Below are positions 14,240 to 20,698 of a stretch of 20,698 nt of DNA, piece after piece (the first letter of the stretch is position 1; each line of letters opens with the position of its first letter). Under the pieces are notes generated by a model. That model was not told where the DNA came from and did no database searches. It saw nothing but the letters and a program-made list of their open reading frames with translations. The position numbers and the translations under genes were made by a program. The DNA lies in contig JANNHK010000112.1 of NCBI GenBank assembly GCA_031404355.1, forward strand, positions 1-20,698. Reading direction: 5' to 3'. This stretch comes from JANNHK01 sp031404355. Lineage in GTDB: Bacteria > Actinomycetota > Acidimicrobiia > IMCC26256 > PALSA-610.

Positions 14240-14875
14240 ATGGCCGAACCAGTCTCGACGCGTCCCGATCTCGCCGTCCTCGTCGCGCCGGATCGCGCGG
14301 CCCTGCTCACCGTCGAGGTGCAGGAGGGTGTCGTTGGGGCGCGCAGCGCGGTCCCGGCGCTCGCCGCCGCGGCGGCGCCCGCTCTGCCCCGCATCGGAGC
14401 GCTGGCCGCCGCGGCCCGGGCCGTTGGCGTGCCGGTGTTGCACTGTACGGCCGAGATGCGTCCCGACCGGCAGGGTTCCAACCGCAACGCCCGGCTGTTC
14501 GCACTCGCGGGACGCGGGCGCCCGGACCCGGCGGCCGCGTCGGTTCACCCGGCCGTCGGCGTCGAGCCCGGCGACTTCGTGCTGGCACGCCTGCACGGCG
14601 TTTCCCCGATGACCGGGACGTCGCTGGACTCGATCCTGCGCAACCTCGGCGTCAGCACCATCGTCGCGACCGGCGTGTCGGTGAACGTCGCGCTGCTCGG
14701 CCTCGCGTTCGAGGCGGTGAATTTCGGTTATCAGCTCGTGCTGCCCCGCGACGCGACCGCGGGTGTCAACGACGCGTACGTCGACGCGGTGTACGCGAAC
14801 ACGCTGTCGCTGCTCGCGACCGTCACGACGGCTCAGGCGGTCGTCGACGCGTGGGCCGCGGCTTCGGTCAGGTGA
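14240..14875 (+). CDS. Isochorismatase-fold protein with replaced catalytic triad
   Basis: The 211-residue protein has the cysteine-hydrolase fold: a first strand ALLTVEVQEGVVG, a cap region, SPMTGTSLDSILRNLGV, then VATGVSVNVALLGLAFEA and YQLVLPRDATAG. The usual Asp-Lys-Cys triad aligns to Glu26, Arg117 and Ala151, so the nucleophilic cysteine is missing although the surrounding segments are well kept. It is therefore unlikely to be an ordinary amidase or isochorismatase, and may bind a ligand or use another chemistry. ATG 14240 follows a -10 element by 6 nt. It converges on the CoA-transferase operon with an 8-bp overlap of coding ends. Confidence 0.85.
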   Translation: MAEPVSTRPDLAVLVAPDRAALLTVEVQEGVVGARSAVPALAAAAAPALPRIGALAAAARAVGVPVLHCTAEMRPDRQGSNRNARLFALAGRGRPDPAAASVHPAVGVEPGDFVLARLHGVSPMTGTSLDSILRNLGVSTIVATGVSVNVALLGLAFEAVNFGYQLVLPRDATAGVNDAYVDAVYANTLSLLATVTTAQAVVDAWAAASVR

Positions 14876-16055
14876 TCGCGCCGGCCTGACGGAGCGCCGC
14901 GATGCGGGCCGCGTCGTAACCGAGCACGTCGGCGAGGACGGCGTCGGTGTCGTCACCGAGCGCGGGCGCGGGCTTGGTCGGCGCGGCCGCCGCCGCCTCC
15001 CCGACGCGTATGGGGGAGCCGAGCATCCGGATCGGCCCGGCTTGCGGGTGGTCGTGCTCGATGACGTCGGCGCGGGCGGCGAACTGGGGATCGTCGAGCA
15101 GTTCGGCGGGCGCGTGCACCGGCGCGCCGGGTACGTCGTGCTCGATGAAGAAGCGCACCCACTCCGCCTGAGTACGCGTCGCGAAGATCGCGGCCAGTTC
15201 GCTCCGCAGGGTGAGGTTCCCGCGGGCGTGCTCTCCGTACTCTGCCCCCGTAGTGCCGAGGAGATCGTCGCGGCCGACGGCCCGGCAGAAGCGTTCGAAG
15301 AAGTGGCGTTCGGAGGCCTGGAAGAGCACGGTGCGGCCGTCCCCGGTGCCGTAGTACTGGTAGCGCACTGCAGCCCGCATCGACCTGCCGCGCCCCTCGA
15401 TACCAGACAGCGCGGGGTCGACCCGTCCCGCGTTCCACGCGACGGCTGCGTCGGCTTGCGCGACGTCGAGGAACGCGCCAACGCCGGTTGTCCGGGCGCG
15501 CATCACCGCCGCGAGCACGCCGACCGTCGCGTAGAGGGCCCCGGCCTGCGTACCGATGTCGTGGTACCGGCGGGGGATGGCGGGGAACCCTTCCTCGGTG
15601 GTTTCGGGCGCGGCGTGTCCGGCGTAGGCGTCGTAGGCGACGCCGTGGGTCGCGAGGTCGCGGTAGGGGCCGGTCTGGCCGAACCCGGAGAGCGCGCAGA
15701 ACACGAGCGCCGGGTTCACCGCTCGGAGCTGCGCGTAGCCGACACCGCGGCGTTCGAGCGCGCCCGCCCGCAGGCCCTCGATGACGACCTCGCTTCCTGC
15801 TACGAGATCGCGGAATACCGCGACGCCCTCGGACCGGCGCAGGTCGAGCGCGACGCTGCGCTTCCCGCGGTTCCAACGCAGGTGTAGGAACGACACACCG
15901 TTCGCCGAGATCCCTCCGACCGTACGCGTGTAGTCGCCGCGGCCCGGTTCTTCGACCTTGATCACATCCGCGCCGAGGTCGGCGAGGTGCATGCCGAGCA
16001 TGTTCGGCGCGAGGAGCGCGACCTCGATGACTCGCAGCCCGTCGAGCATGTTCAT
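14868..16055 (-). CDS. Family III (CaiB/BaiF) CoA transferase or racemase
   Basis: This 395-residue enzyme begins with LDGLRVIEVALLAPNMLGMHLADLGADVIKVEEPGRGD, the hallmark N-terminus of family III CoA transferases. It continues with NRGKRSVALDL, SGFGQTGPYRD, and the catalytic Asp166 in YHDIGTQAGALYA. Family members move CoA between carboxylic acids or racemise 2-methylacyl-CoA, and the length suits either. ATG 16055 is preceded by AGGG at about 8 nt. It is the last gene of the minus-strand acyl-CoA operon, 81 bp after the crotonase stop, and could recycle CoA from the product or handle a 2-methyl branch. Confidence 0.92.
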   Translation of the reverse strand: MNMLDGLRVIEVALLAPNMLGMHLADLGADVIKVEEPGRGDYTRTVGGISANGVSFLHLRWNRGKRSVALDLRRSEGVAVFRDLVAGSEVVIEGLRAGALERRGVGYAQLRAVNPALVFCALSGFGQTGPYRDLATHGVAYDAYAGHAAPETTEEGFPAIPRRYHDIGTQAGALYATVGVLAAVMRARTTGVGAFLDVAQADAAVAWNAGRVDPALSGIEGRGRSMRAAVRYQYYGTGDGRTVLFQASERHFFERFCRAVGRDDLLGTTGAEYGEHARGNLTLRSELAAIFATRTQAEWVRFFIEHDVPGAPVHAPAELLDDPQFAARADVIEHDHPQAGPIRMLGSPIRVGEAAAAAPTKPAPALGDDTDAVLADVLGYDAARIAALRQAGAIT

Positions 16056-16098
16056 GCGGGACCCTGCACGCTCATGGCTCCCTTCGCTCCCGGCCGTG

Positions 16099-16122
16099 GG
16101 GCCTCCGGCAGGCGGGCCTCCG
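16099..16122. repeat. Short direct repeat
   Basis: GGGCCTCCG occurs at 16099-16107 and 16114-16122, a 15-bp period, in the 81-bp gap between the CoA transferase and the crotonase. It may be chance in such GC-rich sequence. Confidence 0.3.
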
Positions 16123-16136
16123 CTGCGTCCGCACGG

Positions 16137-16925
16137 TCAGTTCCCGGTGAAATTCGGGCGGCGGCCCTCGAGCAGCGCGCGGACTCCCTCGACGCGGTCA
16201 TCGGTCTGCGATACGAGCGCGGTCGCGGCCGCCTCCTCGGAGAACGCGGTCGCCATGTCGGACACGAGCGAACGGCGGTACAGGCGCTTGGTGAGCCCGA
16301 GGCTGCGGGTCGGGCCCTCGGCGAGACGCTGCGCGAGCTCGCCGGCGGTGGCGTCGACCTCGTCGGCGGCGACGAGCCGGTTCACCGCGCCCCACTCGTG
16401 CAGCGTCTCCGACGTCAGCGCGTCGGAGAGCAACGCGGCCTCCATGAGCCGATGGAAGGGGAGGAGCCGGGGCAAGAAGAACGGGTCGCCGGCGTGGGGC
16501 ACCATGCCCCGCCGCGCGAACGCGTGAATCCAGCGGGCGCCCTCCGCCGCGACCACGAGGTCGGCCAGCAGCGCGAGCATCCAGCCCGCGCCCGCGACGG
16601 TTCCGTTCACCCCACTCACGACCGGTGTCTCCAGTTCCCACAGCGTGGCGAACAACTCCTGATACGGCCCGACGGCGCGCCGGTAGTCGAGCACGCTCGT
16701 TGGGCGGGCCGCGGCGTCGGCTTCCCCCGGCGGCGCGAGGTCGGCGCCGGTGCAGAAGTCGCCGCCCGACCCGCTGATCACGATGGCGCGCACCGCGGGG
16801 TCGGCGTCGGCCGCGGCCAGCGCGGCGCGTAGCTCGTCGCGGGTCGCCGGGTCGATCGCGTTGCGGGCCTCGGGCCGGTTCAACCGCAGCCGGCGGACCG
16901 CGCCGGCGTCGTCTGCAACGAGCAT
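16137..16925 (-). CDS. Enoyl-CoA hydratase/isomerase (crotonase) family protein, operon member
   Basis: The 262-residue product has crotonase oxyanion-hole segments GDFCTGAD (55-62) and NGTVAGAG (107-114). Aligned through the NG...D block to mitochondrial hydratase, Glu144 and Glu164 correspond to Met116 and Phe136, and the turn that carries Glu in the other crotonase of this window is VPHAGD here. A classical hydratase mechanism is thus unlikely, and isomerase, hydrolase or C-C lyase activity on an acyl-CoA is possible. Its start is 10 nt after the acyl-CoA synthetase stop, placing it in the same operon. Confidence 0.9.
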   Translation of the reverse strand: MLVADDAGAVRRLRLNRPEARNAIDPATRDELRAALAAADADPAVRAIVISGSGGDFCTGADLAPPGEADAAARPTSVLDYRRAVGPYQELFATLWELETPVVSGVNGTVAGAGWMLALLADLVVAAEGARWIHAFARRGMVPHAGDPFFLPRLLPFHRLMEAALLSDALTSETLHEWGAVNRLVAADEVDATAGELAQRLAEGPTRSLGLTKRLYRRSLVSDMATAFSEEAAATALVSQTDDRVEGVRALLEGRRPNFTGN

Positions 16926-16935
16926 GTCGCGGACG

Positions 16936-18360
16936 CTACCCGTCGTGCCGGTCGGCGGGGGCGAAGCGGGCGCGCAGCTCCGACTTGGCGACTTTGCCGC
17001 TCGCGGTGAGCGGTAGCTCGCGGACCACCTCGACCTGCTCGGGGTGCTTACGGCGCGACACGCCCAGATCCGTGAGGTGCGCGCCGAGCTCGGCGAGGGT
17101 CGGCGGGAGAGCCGGGTCGGCCGGAACGACGCACGCGCAGGCCCGTTCGCCGGTGCGGGCGTCGGCCAGCGCGACGACGGCGACTTCCCGCACGCCCGGG
17201 TGGCGCGCCAGGAGTTCCTCGATTTCGCGGGCGCTGATCTTCTCGCCCTTGCGGATTACGACGTCCTTGGCGCGCCCGGTCACGGTGAGGTAGCCGTCGG
17301 CGTCGAGCGTGCCGAGGTCGCCGGTGCGCAGCCACCCGTCGGGCGTGAACGCGGCGGCATCGAGGGCGGGATCGCGGTAGCCGAGGAACAGCTCGGGCCC
17401 CCGCGCGTGGATCTCGCCGTCGACGATACGTACCTCGTTGGCGCCGATCGGCCGTCCGTCGGTGGTCGCCCGCTTGTCGTCGGGCTCGTCGGGACCGGCG
17501 CTCGACGTGATGCTCGGGAACTCGGTCGAGCCGTAGCCCCGGCCGGTGCGGACGCCGAGGCGCGCGATCGCGCGGCGGATCAGATCCGGTGGTACGTCGG
17601 CGCCGCCGCACGGGAAGACCGCCAGACTCGAGACGTCGAAGCGGTCGAGGTCCGGATGGTCGACGGCTCCCTGCAGGAACGGGGTCGCGCCGCCCGAGAA
17701 CGTGCCGCGCTCGGCCTCGACGAGCGCGAGGAACTGGCCGGCGTCCCATCGCGCCATCAGCACCGCGGTAGCGCCGAGGTACAACGGCAACAGGATCCCG
17801 TACAGGAGGCCCGACACGTGCGCGGTCGGTGAAGGCATCACGAACACGTCGTGCGCGCCGAGCCGGTGGTAGGCGGCTTGCGCCGCGCACTCCGCCAGGA
17901 GGGTGCTGTCGGAATGCAACACCCCTTTGGGTGCGGCCTCGGAGCCCGACGTGTAGAGCAGGAACCGCGGCGCGCGCTCTTCGGCGGGTGCGGGTGTCGA
18001 GTCGCGGGTCTCGCACTCCGGATCGAGCACGTCGTGGTCGGCACCGTCGACGAAAACCGTGCTCCCGCAGTCGGCGCGGATGCGGGCAACTTCGTGGGCA
18101 CCGGCCGTCGCGAGGATCGGGTTGTGGACCGCCCCGAGCCGGTTCGCCGCGAGGCACAGAGCGGTCGCGTCGATCCCGTTACGGAGCTGTGACGACACGG
18201 TGGCGCCCGGACCGACGTCATTCCGCCGGAGCCCCTCGGCGACCCGTCCGACGCGGCGCGCGAGCTGCTCGTACGTGACGCGTCCGCCGTCGTCGACGAC
18301 GGCGATCTTGTCCGGCGCCGCGGCCGCATGGTGGGCGAGCCGCGCGGCGAACGTCGTCAC
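16936..18360 (-). CDS. AMP-forming acyl-CoA synthetase
   Basis: This 474-residue member of the adenylate-forming family activates a carboxylic acid to acyl-AMP and then acyl-CoA. Visible motifs: the P-loop-like TSGS with GVLH (137-149), GYGSTE (275-280), TGDLG with Asp348, the hinge RAKDVVIRKGEKI (363-375) and the catalytic Lys456 in LTASGK. It is shorter than the usual 500-550 residues but no core motif is missing. The start is GTG 18360, whose GTGA overlaps the stop of the upstream acyl-CoA dehydrogenase, so translation is coupled. The acid substrate cannot be inferred from the sequence. Confidence 0.94.
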   Translation of the reverse strand: MTTFAARLAHHAAAAPDKIAVVDDGGRVTYEQLARRVGRVAEGLRRNDVGPGATVSSQLRNGIDATALCLAANRLGAVHNPILATAGAHEVARIRADCGSTVFVDGADHDVLDPECETRDSTPAPAEERAPRFLLYTSGSEAAPKGVLHSDSTLLAECAAQAAYHRLGAHDVFVMPSPTAHVSGLLYGILLPLYLGATAVLMARWDAGQFLALVEAERGTFSGGATPFLQGAVDHPDLDRFDVSSLAVFPCGGADVPPDLIRRAIARLGVRTGRGYGSTEFPSITSSAGPDEPDDKRATTDGRPIGANEVRIVDGEIHARGPELFLGYRDPALDAAAFTPDGWLRTGDLGTLDADGYLTVTGRAKDVVIRKGEKISAREIEELLARHPGVREVAVVALADARTGERACACVVPADPALPPTLAELGAHLTDLGVSRRKHPEQVEVVRELPLTASGKVAKSELRARFAPADRHDG

Positions 18361-19451
18361 TGCAACCCCATGGCGGCGGCGAGCCGATCGCGCTGACGCG
18401 CGCGGGCACCGTACGCGAGCTCGAACGCTTTCGCGCGCCGCGTGTACAGGTGCAGGTCGTGTTCGGTCGAGAATCCGATCGCACCGTGCACCTGGTGGGC
18501 GTTCACGAAGACGCGCCGGATGGCGTCGTTGGCGTAGACGAGCGCGGCCGCGACCTCACAGTCGGCGGGTCGGTCAGCGGGGGAGTGGGCGCGGTCGAGC
18601 GCCCACGCGGCCTGGTGCGCGAGGACACGACAGGCGTCGATGTCGGTGCGCATGTCGACGCACCGATGCGCGACGGCCTGGAACGCACCGATCGGGCGGC
18701 CGAACTGCTCGCGGTCGCGCGCGTGCTGCAGCGCGAGCTCGAGCGCCCGTTGCGCGACGCCGACCGTGTACGCCAACGCGGCGACCGCGGCGTGGTCGAG
18801 CACCCGGGCGCGCACGGCTGCGCCGTCGCCCACCGGTCCGAGTGGCTCCGCGTCGGTGCCGTCGAACGCGACCTCGTAGAGCGGGTCGCCGCCGAGATGA
18901 TCGTGGCGGCGGCACGAGAGCCCCGTCGCTTCGGGCTCGACGGCGACGAAACCCGACGCGGTGGCGACGACGAGCAGCCCCGCGTCGGCGGCGAACGGAA
19001 CGAGCAGCTTCGTGCCGGAGAGCGGCGGGCCCGCCACCGCCGGCGCGACCCATGGGTCGCGCATGCCGGGCTCGGAGACGGCGAGCGTCCCGACGCAGTC
19101 GCCCGCGGCGAGCGCGGGCAGCCAACGGTGGCGCTGGGACTCGCTTCCGGCCCAGCGCACCGAGAGCGTCGCACACACGGCGGACGCGACCAGCGGCACC
19201 GGCACCGCGGCGCGCCCGAGCTCCTCGCACACGATGGTGACCTCGCCCAGACCGCGGCCCGTGCCGCCGTACTCCTCGGGGACGAGCAGGCCCGCCCAAC
19301 CCAGCCCCGTGGTCGCGCGCCACAGTTCGGGGGCGTAGCCACCGGGCAGTGCTTCGATCGCTCGGGCCCGCGCGGTCGGACACTCCCGGGAAACGAACGC
19401 GCGAGCAGTCTCGGCCAGGAGGCGCTGCTCGTCGGAGAGTGTCAGGTCCAT
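18357..19451 (-). CDS. Acyl-CoA dehydrogenase, short/degenerate subunit
   Basis: The 364-residue protein has the acyl-CoA dehydrogenase fold: DLTLSDEQRLLAETARAFV at the N-terminus, VPEEYGGTGRGL, a middle domain, REQFGRPIGAFQAVAHR, and C-terminal QVHGAIGFSTEHDLHLYTRR (320-339). The SEP segment after LAV is degenerate (SEPGMRDP), lacking the AGSD of the standard flavin-binding loop, which the upstream paralogue retains. ATG 19451 lies 4 nt after the upstream stop; the longer frame reads into that gene. The pair resembles adjacent actinobacterial FadE genes whose products form alpha2beta2 enzymes acting on bulky, often steroid-derived, acyl-CoAs. Heteromer formation here is inferred. Confidence 0.92.
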   Translation of the reverse strand: MDLTLSDEQRLLAETARAFVSRECPTARARAIEALPGGYAPELWRATTGLGWAGLLVPEEYGGTGRGLGEVTIVCEELGRAAVPVPLVASAVCATLSVRWAGSESQRHRWLPALAAGDCVGTLAVSEPGMRDPWVAPAVAGPPLSGTKLLVPFAADAGLLVVATASGFVAVEPEATGLSCRRHDHLGGDPLYEVAFDGTDAEPLGPVGDGAAVRARVLDHAAVAALAYTVGVAQRALELALQHARDREQFGRPIGAFQAVAHRCVDMRTDIDACRVLAHQAAWALDRAHSPADRPADCEVAAALVYANDAIRRVFVNAHQVHGAIGFSTEHDLHLYTRRAKAFELAYGARARQRDRLAAAMGLQ

Positions 19452-19455
19452 CGCG

Positions 19456-20641
19456 TCATCGGGCCGCCGGGAGGTCGAGGCCGCGGCGGGCCACGATGTT
19501 CTTCTGTATCTCGAGCGTGCCCGCTGCCACCGTCGTCGGGATGTTGCGTGTCCAGTAGCGGTGCAGCTCACCCGCGAGCGGCGCGCGCGAATCGCCCGCG
19601 CGCAACGCCCCCTCAGGACCGAGGATCTCCAACCCGGCGTGGCCCACGGCCTGTTCGAGCTGCGTGTTGTGAATCCGCGCGATCGACGCCTCGACGGTGG
19701 GCCCTTCGCCCCCGGCGTTCGACGCGGCGGCCTGCAACGAGATCGCGTGATAGCTGAGCAGCCGCGCCACCTCGTAGCGCGCCCGCAGATCCGCGAGCAC
19801 GGCCCGGACGTCGGGGTCGTGCGCCTGTCCTGTCGCGTTGGCGTGTTCGACCATCAGCTCGATGACACGCCCGGCGCGCGCGTACCGGGCGATGCCGACC
19901 CGCTCGAAGGTGAGCCCGGCCCCGACCAGTTCCCAGCCGTGGTCGCGCGCTCCGAGCAGGCAGTCGCGCGGGACGACGACCCCATCGAGGAACACTTCGC
20001 AGAACTCGTGAGGCCCGGCCATCGTGTCGATCGGTCGCACGGTGATCCCCGGCGTCGTCATGTCGAGGAGGAGCAGACTCAGGCCGGCGTGCTTCGGGGC
20101 CTCCGGGTCGGTGCGCGCGAGCAGGAGGCACCAGTCGGCGGGCGCGTCCGCGTAGCTCGTCCAGATCTTCTGCCCGTCGACGACGAAGTGGTCTTCGTGG
20201 TCGACGGCGCGCGTCCGCACCGACGCGAGGTCGGAGCCGGCGTCGGGCTCGGAGAACCCCTGGCACCAGAGCACGTCGCCGGCGGCCATCGGCGGGAGGA
20301 ACCGCCGCTGCTGGTCCGCGGTTCCGAAACGCATGATGAGCGGCCCGATGTAGTTGAGGTTCATGTACTGCGGCCCGCGCGGCTCCTCCGCCGCCCACAT
20401 CTCCTCTCGGAGCACCGTCTGCATCCACGGCCCCGCGTCCCTACCGCCGTGCTCGCGCGGCCAGGCGAGCGTGAGCCAGCCGCGCTCGGCGAGCCCGCGG
20501 CACACGCGCCGCGTGAGCGGCATGGCCCGCTCGTCGTCGACGAACATGCCGCGCCACCAGTCGGGGAGGGCGTCGTCGAGGAACAGACGTAGCTCGGCCC
20601 GGAACTCCTCCTCCGCCTCGGAAAAACTGAAGCTCGGTCAC
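19456..20641 (-). CDS. Acyl-CoA dehydrogenase, large subunit (frameshift near the 5' end)
   Basis: The main frame gives a typical acyl-CoA dehydrogenase: WLTLAWPREHGGRDAG, the flavin loop CQGFSEPDAGSDLASVRT, GQKIWTSYA, FERVGIARYARAG and AGTLEIQKNIVARRGL at the C-terminus. ATG 20547 would remove the first helix. Upstream, the correct N-terminus (GTG 20641, VTELQF) is in another frame and rejoins the main frame as SEAEEEFRAELRLFL if one T is removed from the T5 run (plus-strand A5 at 20622-20626). The corrected protein is 394 residues, normal for the family. A homopolymer sequencing or assembly error is more likely than a real inactivating mutation. It is the first complete gene of the operon, 4 nt before the next dehydrogenase. 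Confidence 0.88.
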
Positions 20642-20698
20642 CGGGTGCAGCACGCGGTGCGGGCATTCACGCCCAAGGACGCTCGGGCGCTGAAGTCG
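20638..20698 (-). CDS. Possible 3' end of an upstream gene (partial)
   Basis: One minus-strand frame is open from the window edge to a TGA at 20640-20638, giving 19 codons that end ...ARTACCTR. The TGA would overlap the GTG start at 20641 as GTGA, the same coupling seen between the dehydrogenase and synthetase genes, which is the only support. Too short to identify. Confidence 0.3.
   Translation of the reverse strand, partial: DFSARASLGVNARTACCTR

Noticed and set aside
14147..15481. N-terminal extension of the cyclase frame to 837 residues
   Set aside because: The extension is antisense to the isochorismatase-fold and CoA-transferase genes, is low-complexity Arg/Ser/Pro-rich, and a plausible promoter and ATG exist at 14146.

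Overview
The window is high-GC DNA of actinobacterial character. Genes are densely packed, start and stop codons often overlap, GTG starts are used, and several genes look leaderless. The gene families (type I Baeyer-Villiger monooxygenase, single-domain cNMP-binding protein, DUF4239, LigD-type polymerase domain, paired acyl-CoA dehydrogenases, family III CoA transferase) suit a soil or aquatic actinobacterium, possibly of the Acidimicrobiia. No rRNA, tRNA or other marker gene is present, so the lineage is an inference. I saw no CRISPR array, insertion sequence, prophage or integration site.

Left edge (1-1760, minus strand): a hipBA-like toxin-antitoxin start. An intact HipB-like antitoxin overlaps a GTG-started hipA. 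That hipA keeps only its N-terminal domain and then changes, in frame, into the interior of an unrelated cyclase-associated AAA ATPase that lacks its Walker A motif. This is either a recombination breakpoint or a chimeric assembly. An AT-rich promoter with inverted repeats precedes hipB.

Middle (1761-14239): small, mostly unrelated units. A Baeyer-Villiger monooxygenase and a cNMP-binding protein are divergent around a perfect 16-bp palindrome. Then come a metallophosphoesterase, a nucleotidyltransferase and a crotonase downstream of a broken LigD-type polymerase gene, a VOC protein, a two-gene membrane operon (3-TM protein plus DUF4239 bestrophin-like protein), a tight SRPBCC / cytochrome P450 / phosphotransferase-like operon, a metallo-beta-lactamase-fold protein with a flavodiiron-like metal motif, and a class III cyclase with a PAS-like N-terminus.

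Right part (14240-20698): an isochorismatase-fold protein whose catalytic triad is replaced, facing a minus-strand catabolic operon. Read in transcription order, the operon is acyl-CoA dehydrogenase (5' frameshift in a T5 run), second acyl-CoA dehydrogenase, acyl-CoA synthetase, crotonase and family III CoA transferase. These genes together could activate, dehydrogenate and further process a carboxylic acid as its CoA thioester. The P450 and the monooxygenase would suit earlier oxidation of a hydrophobic substrate such as a terpenoid, steroid or alicyclic ketone, but the substrate cannot be read from the sequence.

Gene-free stretches are all shorter than about 120 bp; the informative ones are described as regulatory features.
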